Source of the DNA: Streptomyces sp. NBC_01298
GTDB taxonomy: Bacteria; Actinomycetota; Actinomycetes; Streptomycetales; Streptomycetaceae
NCBI RefSeq assembly: GCF_035978755.1
Contig: NZ_CP108414.1
Coordinates: 682,001-746,000, forward strand
Direction: 5' to 3'
DNA length: 64,000 nt
The notes beneath the pieces are model-generated. The model ran no database searches and had not been told where the DNA came from. It was given only the letters and a program-made list of their open reading frames with translations. How positions within the stretch are numbered: the stretch's first letter is position 1; each line of letters begins with the position of its first letter. Below, one piece after another: positions 16,438 through 25,222 of this stretch. The translations under genes and the position numbers were made by a program.

Positions 16438-17891
16438 AGCGCCCCGGCCGGCGGTCGCGGTTCCGGCTCCCCCCGCTACGGATCTCCCCGCTACGACTCT
16501 CCCGGCCACGGCTCCCTCAGTTCCGGCTCCCCCTCGGCTCGGTCCGCGTGCGGACCACCCTCGGCGCCGTCTCCATCGTCACCGTCGCGCTGCTCGCCGC
16601 CTGCGCGGGCCTGCTCGGCGTGATCCGGCACGGGCTGGTCGGCTCCGCCGAGCGCACCGCGCTGACCCGCGCCGAGGCCGTCGCCGCGGTGACCGGGTCG
16701 GGGCGCCTCGTCGACCGCCTCGCCGTGCCCGAGGGCGAGGACAGCCTGCTCCAAGTGGTCACCGACGACGGGCGGATCCTCGCCGCGAGCCACAATCTGG
16801 CCGGCCGCGGACCCGTGGCCTCCTTCGAGCCCGCCGACGGCCACGACGCTGCCGCCCGCAGTCTGGACCTGGCACCGCGCTCCGATCCGCGGCCCCACCC
16901 CTTCCGGATCGTCGCCGTCCGGGCGACGACCGCCGAAGGCTCCGGGGTCACCGTGTACGCCGCCACCAGCCTGGAGACCGCCCGGTACACCCAGGACCTG
17001 ATCCTGCGCTCGATGGTCTGGGGCATCCCGCCGCTGCTCCTGCTCGTGGCCGCCGTCACCTGGCGCTCCACCGGCCGGGCCCTGCGTCCGGTGGAGGCGA
17101 TCCGCACCGAGGTCGCGGAGATCACCGAGCGGGACCTGGGCCGCCGGGTGCCGGTCCCGGCCTCGCGCGACGAGGTCGCCCGGCTCTCCCGCACGGTGAA
17201 CTCCACCCTGGACCGGCTGGAGGAGTCCATGGACCGTCAGCGCCGGTTCGTCGCGGACGCCTCGCACGAGCTGCGCAATCCCATCGCCGCGCTGCGCGCC
17301 CACGTGGAGGTGGGGATCGCCCACCCGCGGCTCCTGCACGGCGGCGAGCTGCTGGACGACGTGATCCGGGTCCAGCAGCTCGCCGACGACCTGCTGCTGC
17401 TGGCCCGCCTCGACGCCGGCCAGTCCCCCGAGCGGTCCGCCCTCGATCTGCGGGACCTCGTACGGGACACCGTGGCGCGGCGCCCCGAGGGCCGGGTGCC
17501 GGTGTCGGTGGAGGCCACCGGACCGGCCCTGGTCCACGGCAACCGGGGGCAGTTGGCCCGGGTGCTGGACAACCTCCTCGACAACGCGCAGCGGCACGCC
17601 CGTGAGGCCGTCGTGGTGACCGTCGGCGCCGGGCCCCGCGGGTCCGCCGCGCCCGGCGGGGTCCTCCTGGAGGTCCGCGACGATGGCGCCGGGGTCCCGG
17701 AGGCGGACCAGGAGCGGATCTTCACCCGCTTCACCCGGCTCGACGCCTCGCGCAGCCGGGACGCGGGCGGGACCGGGCTGGGGCTGGCCATCGCGCGGGA
17801 CATCGCGGCGGCGCACGGCGGCACGCTGGGCGCCGGACCGGGCCCCGGAGGGCGGTTCGCACTGCGGCTTCCGGCCGACTCCGCGATGTGA
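16434..17891 (+). CDS. Membrane sensor histidine kinase
   Basis: A 485-residue kinase partner of the upstream regulator. A basic, Pro/Arg/Leu-repeated N-terminus (residues 1-40) precedes transmembrane helix 1 at about 43-64. An extracytoplasmic sensor of about 110 residues and helix 2 at about 190-210 follow. A HAMP domain leads to HisKA with H278 in FVADASHELRNP, then HATPase boxes NLLDNAQRHA, DDGAGVPEADQERIF and GGTGLGLAIARD. The GTG start is embedded in the stop of the response regulator gene, so translation is coupled. Longer upstream readings of this frame overlap the regulator and are not real. Confidence 0.88.
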   Translation: MKRPGRRSRFRLPPLRISPLRLSRPRLPQFRLPLGSVRVRTTLGAVSIVTVALLAACAGLLGVIRHGLVGSAERTALTRAEAVAAVTGSGRLVDRLAVPEGEDSLLQVVTDDGRILAASHNLAGRGPVASFEPADGHDAAARSLDLAPRSDPRPHPFRIVAVRATTAEGSGVTVYAATSLETARYTQDLILRSMVWGIPPLLLLVAAVTWRSTGRALRPVEAIRTEVAEITERDLGRRVPVPASRDEVARLSRTVNSTLDRLEESMDRQRRFVADASHELRNPIAALRAHVEVGIAHPRLLHGGELLDDVIRVQQLADDLLLLARLDAGQSPERSALDLRDLVRDTVARRPEGRVPVSVEATGPALVHGNRGQLARVLDNLLDNAQRHAREAVVVTVGAGPRGSAAPGGVLLEVRDDGAGVPEADQERIFTRFTRLDASRSRDAGGTGLGLAIARDIAAAHGGTLGAGPGPGGRFALRLPADSAM

Positions 17892-17954
17892 CCCCTCCCA
17901 TAGCCACCCCGTGTGACGAGAGAATCTCCTGTCCGTTAAGCTTTTTCGTACAGG

Positions 17955-17995
17955 TCTTCCCGTCCGGGTGGTTGGAGCCAGTCCGGACGGGAAGA
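17955..17995. terminator. Long hairpin between the kinase gene and the melC operon
   Basis: TCTTCCCGTCCGG and CCGGACGGGAAGA are perfect 13-bp arms around a 15-base loop, 63 bases after the kinase stop. This is probably a terminator, though it lies close enough to the melC1 promoter to be an operator instead. Confidence 0.55.
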
Positions 17996-18081
17996 TCATC
18001 CAACTAGTTCGACGGGCAACTTATCCGCGCATGTCCGGATAGCAGCCCTGTGTTCTCCGCGCCCTGATACCTCTTCGGGCC

Positions 18082-18486
18082 ATGAACAAGATCACCCGCC
18101 GACAGGCCTTGAGCGCCTCTGCCGGCGCACTCACCGCCCTCGGCCTCGCAGGCGCCACCGCGCACGCCGCCGTCACCGGACCCCGTACCGCCGCCCCCAC
18201 CACCCCCGCGGGCACCATCGACGAGGTCTACCAGGGCCGCCGCATACGGATCGTCCCCGCCTCGGGCGGCGGGAACGACCACGGGGGCCACCACGGCGGC
18301 CACCAGTCCCCCGGCCAGCCCACCGTCCTCATAGACGGCCGCGAACTGCACGTGATGCGCAACGCCGACGGCACATGGATCAGCGTGGTCAACCACTACG
18401 AGACCTTCTCCGGCCCGCTTCCGCTCGCCCGCGCCGCCGTGCGCGAGCTCCAGGGCGCCACCCTCGTCCCGATGGGCGGCATGTGA
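18082..18486 (+). CDS. melC1: Tyrosinase co-factor (caddie) protein MelC1
   Basis: A 134-residue chaperone that delivers copper to, and exports with, the tyrosinase MelC2. It begins with a Tat-type signal ([20 protein letters not shown]) and an AHA cleavage region near residue 29. The mature part has [13 protein letters not shown], a His cluster GGHHGGH suited to copper, and [24 protein letters not shown]. MelC1 carries the twin-arginine signal for the complex because MelC2 has none. The stop codon shares one base with the melC2 start (TGATG), a strongly coupled pair. A long hairpin precedes the promoter region. Confidence 0.93.
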   Translation: MNKITRRQALSASAGALTALGLAGATAHAAVTGPRTAAPTTPAGTIDEVYQGRRIRIVPASGGGNDHGGHHGGHQSPGQPTVLIDGRELHVMRNADGTWISVVNHYETFSGPLPLARAAVRELQGATLVPMGGM

Positions 18487-19349
18487 TGACCATTCGCAAG
18501 AACCAGGCCGCGCTCACCACCGAGGAGAAGCGGGCGTTCACCGCGGCGCTCCTCGAACTGAAGCGCACCGGCCGCTACGACCGCTTCGTCACCACGCACA
18601 ACGGCTTCATCATGAGCGACACCGACTCCGGCGACCGGGTCGGCCACCGCTCCCCCTCCTTCCTGCCCTGGCACCGCCGGTTTCTGCTGGAGTTCGAGGC
18701 GGCGCTGCAGGCGGTGGATCCGTCGGTGGCCCTGCCCTACTGGGACTGGACGGCCGACCGGACCGCCCGCTCCTCCCTCTGGGCCGCCGACTTCCTCGGC
18801 GGTACCGGACGGGCCCGGGACGGGCAGGTGCTCGACGGACCGTTCGCGTACGCGGCGGGCAAGTGGGAGATAGCCGTACGGGTGGACGGGCGCTCCTACC
18901 TGCGCCGCGCGCTCGGCACCGGCGTCGCCCAACTGCCGACCCGCGCCGAGGTGGACTCCGTCCTCGCGATGCCGGTCTACGACGCGGCGCCCTGGAACAG
19001 CTCTTCCGGCGGCTTCCGCAACAACCTGGAGGGCTGGCGCGGGGCCAACCTGCACAACCGGGTGCACGTGTGGGTGGGCGGCCAGATGGCCACCGGGGTC
19101 TCCCCCAACGACCCGGTGTTCTGGATGCACCACGCCTTCATCGACAAGCTGTGGGCCGACTGGCAGGCGCTGCACCCGCAGTCGGCGTACCTGCCGGCGG
19201 CCGGCACCCCGAACGTCGTGGACCTGCACGACACCATGCGGCCGTGGAACGACGTGACCCCGGCCGACATGCTGGACCACCGGAAGTTCTACACCTTCGA
19301 CACCGAGCCGGCGCCCGCGCCGGCCGGGGCCGCCGCCAGCCAGCGGTAG
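18486..19349 (+). CDS. melC2: Tyrosinase MelC2
   Basis: A 287-residue type 3 copper enzyme that oxidises tyrosine to L-DOPA and dopaquinone for melanin. CuA ligands are H38, H54 and H63 (THNG, GHRSPSFLPWH) and CuB ligands H190, H194 and H216 (LHNRVHVW, FWMHHAF), all at classic MelC2 spacing. ALPYWDWTADR and NDPVFWMHH are almost textbook. It lacks a signal peptide and depends on MelC1 for export. It is about 14 residues longer than usual, with an Ala/Pro-rich tail. Its last 61 bases overlap the end of the convergent response regulator gene. Confidence 0.95.
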   Translation: MTIRKNQAALTTEEKRAFTAALLELKRTGRYDRFVTTHNGFIMSDTDSGDRVGHRSPSFLPWHRRFLLEFEAALQAVDPSVALPYWDWTADRTARSSLWAADFLGGTGRARDGQVLDGPFAYAAGKWEIAVRVDGRSYLRRALGTGVAQLPTRAEVDSVLAMPVYDAAPWNSSSGGFRNNLEGWRGANLHNRVHVWVGGQMATGVSPNDPVFWMHHAFIDKLWADWQALHPQSAYLPAAGTPNVVDLHDTMRPWNDVTPADMLDHRKFYTFDTEPAPAPAGAAASQR

Positions 19350-20011
19350 TGCAGTTCGGGGCGGCCGACCTGGCCGTACCGGGGGGTGCGGTCCGCGCGG
19401 CCGGTGTCCACCAGGTGCTCCAGGTACCGGCGGGCGGTGATCCGGGAGATCCCGGCCGCCTCGGCCGCCCCGCCCGCGGTCAGCCCCTCGGGGGCCGCCC
19501 GCAGCAGGGCGGCGACCCGCTCCAGGGTGGGGCCGCCGATGCCCTTGGGCAGTTCGGCCGGCCGGGGTGAGCGCAGGGCCGCCATCGCGCGGTCCACATC
19601 GTCCTGGCCGGCCGCCTCGCCCGCCGCCGTCGCACGGAACTCGGCGTAGCGCAGGAGCCGTTCGCGCAGGGTGGGAAAGGCGAAGGGCTTCAGTACGTAC
19701 TGCACCACCCCGAGCGAGACGCTCTCGCGGACCACGCCCAGGTCCCGCGCCGAGGTCACCACGATCACGTCGGCGGGGTGCCCCGCCGCCCGCAGGCCGC
19801 GCGCGAAGCGCAGCCCGTGCCCGTCGGGCAGGGTGAGGTCGAGCAGCAGCAGGTCGATCCGGGTGCGCTCCAGGACGCGGGTCGCCTCCGCGAGGGAGTG
19901 GACGACCGCGACGGCGGTGAAGCCGGGCACCCGCCCCACGTACAGCGCGTGCGCGTCGGCGGCCACCGGATCGTCCTCGACGACGAGGACCCGCACCTCG
20001 GGCGTGCTCAT
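19289..20011 (-). CDS. CitB/DcuR-type response regulator
   Basis: A 240-residue regulator. The receiver domain has VEDDP near residue 12, the phospho-acceptor Asp in LLLLDLTLPDGHG near 57, a Ser/Thr in VTSARD and Lys in VLKPFAF. The C-terminal part carries the HTH GGAAEAAGISRITARRYLEHLVDTGRA and a YGQVGRPELHYRW end typical of the CitB group. Its start overlaps the stop of the upstream kinase gene as ATGA. Together they should sense a C4- or tricarboxylate and switch on the divergent dctA-like carrier gene. Its 3' end overlaps melC2 by 61 bases on the opposite strand. Confidence 0.9.
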   Translation of the reverse strand: MSTPEVRVLVVEDDPVAADAHALYVGRVPGFTAVAVVHSLAEATRVLERTRIDLLLLDLTLPDGHGLRFARGLRAAGHPADVIVVTSARDLGVVRESVSLGVVQYVLKPFAFPTLRERLLRYAEFRATAAGEAAGQDDVDRAMAALRSPRPAELPKGIGGPTLERVAALLRAAPEGLTAGGAAEAAGISRITARRYLEHLVDTGRADRTPRYGQVGRPELHYRWLAAAPAGAGAGSVSKV

Positions 20012-21621
20012 GCGTCCCCTTCCCCGCGCGGCTCCCTGCGCGCCGGCAGCCGTACGGTGAACCGCGCGCCTCCGTCGGGCAGTTGGTCGGCGGCCGCGCT
20101 TCCGCCGTGCCGGTGGGCCACCTGGCGCACCAGCGCGAGGCCCAGGCCCCGCCCCTCACCCTTGCCCGACCAGCCGCGCCGGAACACGTCGGCGCCCTCG
20201 GGAAGTCCGGGGCCGTTGTCGGCCACGCCGATCAGCACCCCGCGCCCGTGCGGGCCGGCCGGGCCGTCGGGGCGGATGGTGACGGAGATCCGGCCGCCGG
20301 GCACGCCGGTGAGGGCGTCGACGGCATTGTCGACGAGGTTCCCGAGGACGGTGACGAGGTCGCGCGCGGGCGGCCCGCCGGGCCCGGCGTCGATGGCCCC
20401 GCTGTCGGGGGTGACGACCAGCTCGACCCCCCGTTCGTGGGCCTGCGCGGCCTTGCCGAGGAGCAGGGCGACGAGCACGGGCTCGCCGACGGCGGCGATC
20501 ACCTCGTCGGTCAGGGCCTGGGCGAGGGAGAGTTCGGCGGTGGCGAAGTCCACCGCTTCGCGGCTGCGGCCGAGTTCGATGAGGGAGACCACGGTGTGCA
20601 GCCGGTTGGCCGCCTCGTGGGCCTGTGCGCGCAGCGCCCGGGTGAATCCGCGTTCCTGATCCAACTCACCCGTCAGCGACAGCAGTTCGGTGTGGTCGCG
20701 CAGGGTGATCACGGTGCCGCGGCGGCCGCCGCCCGCGACGGGCGCACTGTTGAGCACGAGGACCCGGTCCGCCGTCAGGTGCACCTCGTCCACCCGGGGC
20801 CGGTCGGCGAGCAGGGCCCCGGTGAGCGGGGCGGGCAGGCCCAGGTCGGCGACCCCGGTCCCCTTGATCTCCCCGCGCAGACCCAGGAGTTCGCGGCCCG
20901 CGTCGTTGACGAGGGTGATCCGGCGCCGGCCGTCGAGCATCAGCAGCCCCTCGCGGACCCCATGCAGGGCGGCCTGGTGGTAGTCGTACATCCGGCTCAG
21001 CTCGTCGGCGTTCATCCCGTGGGTGTGACGGCGCAGCCGGGCGTTGATGACGTAGGTGCCCGCCCCGCCGAGGGCGAGGGCACCGCCGGCCACCCAGGCG
21101 AGGGCGGAGAGCCGCTCGGCGAGCCGGGCGCTGACCGCGCGGACGGTGATGCCGGCGGCGACCATGCCGATGACCCGGCCGTCGTCGGTGATCGGGGTGA
21201 CCACACGGAGCGAGGGGCCGAGGGTGCCGGTGTAGGTCTCGCTGAAGGTCTCGCCCCGCAGGGCGGGGGCGGTGTTGCCGAGGAAGCGTTCGCCGATGCG
21301 CATCGGGTCGGGATGGGTCCAGCGCCGTCCGTCCGGAGCCATGATCGTCACGAAGTCCACGCCCGCGTCCACGCGGACCCGCTCCGCGTAGGGCTGCAGG
21401 GCGGCGCGACCGTCCCCCCGTGCCGCGTCCCGGACCGACGGGGAGTCGGCGACCGCGCGGGCCACCGCTCCGGCCTGGCGCCGGGCGGCCTCCTCGGCCT
21501 GGTCGCGGGCGGTCGCGTAAGCGAAGACCGCGCAGCCGGCGACGACCGCGGCGACCAGCACCACCTGCATGGCGAAGAGCTGGCCGGCGAGGCTGCGCGG
21601 CGGCCGGGGGAAGCGGAACAT
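20008..21621 (-). CDS. CitA/DcuS-type sensor histidine kinase
   Basis: A 537-residue kinase with transmembrane helix 1 at about 15-38, a periplasmic-type PAS sensor (about 40-170, with VDFVTIMAPDGRRWTHPDP and RVIGMVAAGI), helix 2 at about 182-200 and a cytoplasmic PAS (REGLLMLDGRRRITLVNDAG). The SPOB-like dimerisation motif RAQAHEAANRLHTV holds the phospho-acceptor His. HATPase boxes are NLVDNAVDAL, DNGPGLPEGA and GEGRGLGLALVRQ. This is the carboxylate-sensing CitA/DcuS plan. ATG at 21621 is preferred because longer readings run into a palindrome in the divergent promoter. Confidence 0.88.
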   Translation of the reverse strand: MFRFPRPPRSLAGQLFAMQVVLVAAVVAGCAVFAYATARDQAEEAARRQAGAVARAVADSPSVRDAARGDGRAALQPYAERVRVDAGVDFVTIMAPDGRRWTHPDPMRIGERFLGNTAPALRGETFSETYTGTLGPSLRVVTPITDDGRVIGMVAAGITVRAVSARLAERLSALAWVAGGALALGGAGTYVINARLRRHTHGMNADELSRMYDYHQAALHGVREGLLMLDGRRRITLVNDAGRELLGLRGEIKGTGVADLGLPAPLTGALLADRPRVDEVHLTADRVLVLNSAPVAGGGRRGTVITLRDHTELLSLTGELDQERGFTRALRAQAHEAANRLHTVVSLIELGRSREAVDFATAELSLAQALTDEVIAAVGEPVLVALLLGKAAQAHERGVELVVTPDSGAIDAGPGGPPARDLVTVLGNLVDNAVDALTGVPGGRISVTIRPDGPAGPHGRGVLIGVADNGPGLPEGADVFRRGWSGKGEGRGLGLALVRQVAHRHGGSAAADQLPDGGARFTVRLPARREPRGEGDA

Positions 21622-21664
21622 GGCGCTCAGTGTGCACCCGGGCGTGAACTCAATGAACGCAAGG

Positions 21665-21731
21665 GTGACCGGGGTCACAGCGGCGGGCCATGGTCCTCCC
21701 GGGACGCCTTCGCCATCGGGGAGGCGAAGGC
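21665..21731. promoter_or_regulatory. Palindrome and stem-loop in the divergent kinase/dctA promoter
   Basis: GTGACC-GG-GGTCAC (21665-21678) is a perfect 14-bp palindrome, and GCCTTCGCC/GGCGAAGGC (21706-21714 and 21723-21731) is a perfect 9-bp stem with an eight-base loop just before the dctA ribosome-binding site. The first is a good candidate for the CitB-type regulator; the second may act at the RNA level on dctA. Confidence 0.55.
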
Positions 21732-21747
21732 ACTACCGGGAGGCATC

Positions 21748-23100
21748 GTGGCCGCCAGGCGCGACAAGACGCATTATCTGTACATCGCGGTGATCGGCGC
21801 GGTGCTGCTCGGCATCGCCGTCGGCTTCGCCGCACCCGGCACGGCCGTGGAGCTCAAGCCGCTGGGCACCGGGTTCGTCAACCTCATCAAGATGATGATC
21901 TCGCCCGTCATCTTCTGCACGATCGTGCTGGGCATCGGTTCGGTGCGCAAGGCCGCCAAGGTCGGCGCGGTGGGCGGGCTGGCGCTCGGCTACTTCATGG
22001 TGATGTCCACGGTGGCGCTGGCCATCGGCCTGCTCGTGGGCAACCTGCTGGAGCCGGGCAGCGGGCTGCACCTGACCGAGGCGGCCCGGCACGCCGGCGA
22101 GGCGCAGGCGAAGGCGGGCGGAGCGCAGAGCACGCCCGAGTTCCTGCTGGGGATCATCCCGACCACGATGGTGTCGGCCTTCACCGGGGGCGAGGTGCTC
22201 CAGACGCTGCTGGTGGCGCTGCTGTGCGGGTTCGCGCTCCAGGCCATGGGCGCGGCGGGCGAGCCGGTGCTGCGCGGGATCGGGCACGTGCAGAAGCTGG
22301 TGTTCCGGGTGCTCGCGATGATCATGTGGGCGGCGCCGGTGGGCGCCTTCGGCGCGATCGCTGCGGTGGTCGGGGCGACCGGAATGGACGCCCTGAAGTC
22401 CCTCGCGGTCATCATGATCGGGTTCTACACGACCTGCCTGCTCTTCGTCTTCGTGGTCCTGGGCACACTGCTGCGGCTGTGCACGGGGATCAGCGTCTTC
22501 GCCCTGCTGCGCTATCTGGGCCGGGAGTTCCTGCTGATCCTGTCCACCTCCTCCTCGGAGTCGGCGCTGCCCCGGCTGATCGCGAAGATGGAGCACGTGG
22601 GCGTCTCACGGCCGGTGGTCGGCATCACGGTCCCGACCGGCTACTCCTTCAACCTGGACGGAACCGCGATCTACCTGACGATGTCCTCGCTCTTCGTCGC
22701 GGAGGCGATGGGCAAGCCCCTGGCCCTGGGCGAGCAGATCTCCCTGCTGCTGTTCATGATCGTGGCCTCGAAGGGTGCGGCCGGGGTCACCGGCGCGGGA
22801 CTGGCCACGCTCGCCGGAGGGCTGCAGTCGCACCGGCCTGAACTCATCGACGGCGTCGGCCTGATCGTGGGCATCGACCGGTTCATGAGCGAGGCGCGGG
22901 CCCTGACGAACTTCGCCGGCAACGCGATCGCGACCGTGCTGATCGGCACCTGGACGAAGGAGTTCGACCGGGCCCGGGCCACCGAAGTCCTCGCGGGACG
23001 AGTGCCGTTCGACGAGAGCACGCTGACCGACGACGGACACGAGCAGGCCACGGCCGTACCCGCCCAGCCGGGCGGCGCCAAGGACGGCGTACCCGTCTGA
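21748..23100 (+). CDS. dctA: DctA-type dicarboxylate:cation symporter (DAACS family)
   Basis: A 450-residue membrane carrier that imports C4-dicarboxylates with protons or sodium. It has eight transmembrane helices and two re-entrant loops: the serine-rich STSSSESALPRL (HP1), GYSFNLDGTAIYL in helix 7, ASKGAAGVTGAG (HP2) and DRFMSEARALTNFAGNAIAT in helix 8, nearly as in E. coli DctA. GTG start with GGGAGG five bases upstream. It is divergent from the CitA/CitB-type system, which probably activates it. Confidence 0.93.
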   Translation: MAARRDKTHYLYIAVIGAVLLGIAVGFAAPGTAVELKPLGTGFVNLIKMMISPVIFCTIVLGIGSVRKAAKVGAVGGLALGYFMVMSTVALAIGLLVGNLLEPGSGLHLTEAARHAGEAQAKAGGAQSTPEFLLGIIPTTMVSAFTGGEVLQTLLVALLCGFALQAMGAAGEPVLRGIGHVQKLVFRVLAMIMWAAPVGAFGAIAAVVGATGMDALKSLAVIMIGFYTTCLLFVFVVLGTLLRLCTGISVFALLRYLGREFLLILSTSSSESALPRLIAKMEHVGVSRPVVGITVPTGYSFNLDGTAIYLTMSSLFVAEAMGKPLALGEQISLLLFMIVASKGAAGVTGAGLATLAGGLQSHRPELIDGVGLIVGIDRFMSEARALTNFAGNAIATVLIGTWTKEFDRARATEVLAGRVPFDESTLTDDGHEQATAVPAQPGGAKDGVPV

Positions 23101-23328
23101 CGGGGACGCCCCGCGGACCGGCCGGGCAGGGCTCGCCCCCACGGTGCCCAGCCCGGTCGGTCCCGACACCTCGGGCAATAGTCTTTTTTCAGCCAAGATC
23201 GGATCAACCGTCTAGCGGTAAAAGGTACTTCCATATCGGGGCACGCTTCTGACATCTTGCGTCCACCACTCGTTTCGTACGGCCCGGTAGGTGCCACCCG
23301 CACCGCAGGGCCGTCTTCGGAGGACGCA

Positions 23329-25137
23329 TTGATACCCCACATATCCAGCCGACCTCGACGCACCCTCGTGCTGGCGGCCGCCCTGGCCGCCCTGGCCTTC
23401 GGGGCCCCGGCCGCGCTCGCCGGCACGGCGCCCGTCTCCCCGGCGGGCATCCCCGGAACCTCCGCCCCCGCCAAGGCCAAGGCCCCGGCGCCGACTTCCC
23501 AGAGTGCGACCTGGGCTGCCGGCACCCGCGCCTACGTGGTGATCACCGCCGCCGGTGACAGCTCCGCGGTCCGTTCGGCCGTCACGGCGAACGGCGGCAC
23601 GGTCTTCTCGTACTACGACCAGATCGGCGTGATCGTCGCCCACTCGACCTCCTCGACCTTCGCCGCCACCATGCGCGGCGTCAGCGGGGTCCAGAAGGTC
23701 GGCGCGACGCGCACCTCGGACGTACCGGCCGACGCCTACAACCCGGCGCTGCCCGCCAACCCGTCCCAGTCGACGACGCCCGCCGGCGAGCCGCTGCGGG
23801 CCGACATGACCCAGATCAAGGCCGACCAGGCCTGGGCCGTGACCACCGGCTCGGCTTCCGTCAAGGTCGGCATCCTGGACACCGGCGTGGACGACCAGCA
23901 CCAGGACCTGGCGCCGAACTTCAACGCCGCGGACTCGGCCTCCTGCGCCTACGGCAAGGCGGACACCCGGGTCGGCGCCTGGCGCGACGTGGACACCCAC
24001 GGCACGCACGTGGCCGGCTCCGTGGCCGCCGCCAAGAACGGCAAGGGCGTCATCGGCGTCGCCCCGGGCGTGAAGATCTCTTCGGTCCGCGTGGCCGAGC
24101 CGGGCACCTCGCTGTTCTTCGCAGAGAACACCATCTGCGCCTTCGTGTGGTCCGGCGACCACGGTTTCAAGGTCACCAACAACAGCTATTACACGGACCC
24201 GTGGCAGTTCAACTGCCCGGACAACATCGATCAGGCCGCGATCATCGAGGGCGTCAAGCGCGCCCAGGAGTACGCGGAGAGCAAGGGCTCGCTCCAGGTC
24301 GCCGCGGCGGGCAACGAGGACTACGACCTCGCCAACAAGACCACGGACTCGGCGAGCCCCAACGACTCGACGCCGACCACCCGGACCATCACCAACGCCT
24401 GCCTCGACATCCCGACCGAGCTCCCGGGCGTGGTCACGGTCGCCGCCAACGGCACCGGAACCACCAAGGCCTCGTTCTCCAACTTCGGCCAGGCCGTCAT
24501 CGACGTCGCGGCCCCGGGCAGCAACGTCTACTCCACCGCTCCGGGCGGCGGTTACAGCACCAAGAGCGGCACCTCGATGGCCACCCCGCACGTCGTGGGC
24601 GTCGCGGCGCTCATCGCGAGCGCCAACCCGACCTTCACCCCGGCACAGATCCGCACCGCGCTGGCCACCCAGGCCAACGACACCGCCTGCCCGTCGGACA
24701 GCCGCTGCAAGGGCACCACGGCCAACAACGGGTTCTTCGGCGAGGGCCAGGTCGACGCGCTGAAGGCGGTGGGCGGTACGACCACCCCGCCCACCGGCAA
24801 GTACTTCGAGAACCTCACCGATGTCGCGATCGCGGACAACGCGACCGTGAACAGCGCCATCACCGTCAGCGGGGTGACCGGCAACGCGCCGGCCACCCTC
24901 AAGGTGGGCGTGGACATCAAGCACACCTACATCGGTGACCTCAAGGTCGACCTCGTGGCTCCGGACGGCTCCGTCTACGTCCTGAGCAACCGGACCGGCG
25001 GCAGCGCGGACAACATCATCCAGACCTTCACGGTCAACGCCTCCTCCGAGGTCGCGAACGGCGTCTGGACCCTGCGCGTGAACGACAACGCCAGCCAGGA
25101 CACGGGCAAGATCGACGCCTGGAACCTGACCTTCTGA
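23329..25137 (+). CDS. Secreted S8 subtilisin-like protease with C-terminal P domain
   Basis: A 602-residue exported serine protease. TTG start with TCGGAGGA five bases upstream. Signal peptide RPRRTLVLAAALAALAFGAPAALA, then an I9-type propeptide (YVVITAAGDSS to about 125). The catalytic triad is D184 (ILDTGVDD), H224 (DTHGTHVAGS) and S416 (SGTSMATPHV), with oxyanion Asn in AAAGNED. A TPPTGK linker leads to a proprotein-convertase P domain (about 487-602, with DIKHTYIGDLKVDLVAPDG and NDNASQDTGKIDAWNL). P domains stabilise the catalytic unit in convertases and many secreted bacterial subtilases. Function: extracellular proteolysis during growth or development; the natural substrate is not predictable. 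Confidence 0.92.
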   Translation: MIPHISSRPRRTLVLAAALAALAFGAPAALAGTAPVSPAGIPGTSAPAKAKAPAPTSQSATWAAGTRAYVVITAAGDSSAVRSAVTANGGTVFSYYDQIGVIVAHSTSSTFAATMRGVSGVQKVGATRTSDVPADAYNPALPANPSQSTTPAGEPLRADMTQIKADQAWAVTTGSASVKVGILDTGVDDQHQDLAPNFNAADSASCAYGKADTRVGAWRDVDTHGTHVAGSVAAAKNGKGVIGVAPGVKISSVRVAEPGTSLFFAENTICAFVWSGDHGFKVTNNSYYTDPWQFNCPDNIDQAAIIEGVKRAQEYAESKGSLQVAAAGNEDYDLANKTTDSASPNDSTPTTRTITNACLDIPTELPGVVTVAANGTGTTKASFSNFGQAVIDVAAPGSNVYSTAPGGGYSTKSGTSMATPHVVGVAALIASANPTFTPAQIRTALATQANDTACPSDSRCKGTTANNGFFGEGQVDALKAVGGTTTPPTGKYFENLTDVAIADNATVNSAITVSGVTGNAPATLKVGVDIKHTYIGDLKVDLVAPDGSVYVLSNRTGGSADNIIQTFTVNASSEVANGVWTLRVNDNASQDTGKIDAWNLTF

Positions 25138-25176
25138 TCCTCTGATCCTCCGATCAGCAGGGCGCGAACGGCCTAC

Positions 25177-25215
25177 GGGGGCCACCGGGAGCGGTACGCC
25201 GCTTCCGGTGGCCCC
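25177..25215. terminator. Bidirectional terminator between the subtilase and FhuF-like genes
   Basis: GGGGCCACCGG and CCGGTGGCCCC form a long stem with an inner AGCGG/CCGCT extension and a four-base loop. It is placed between two converging genes. Confidence 0.8.
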
Positions 25216-25222
25216 TTGCCGT

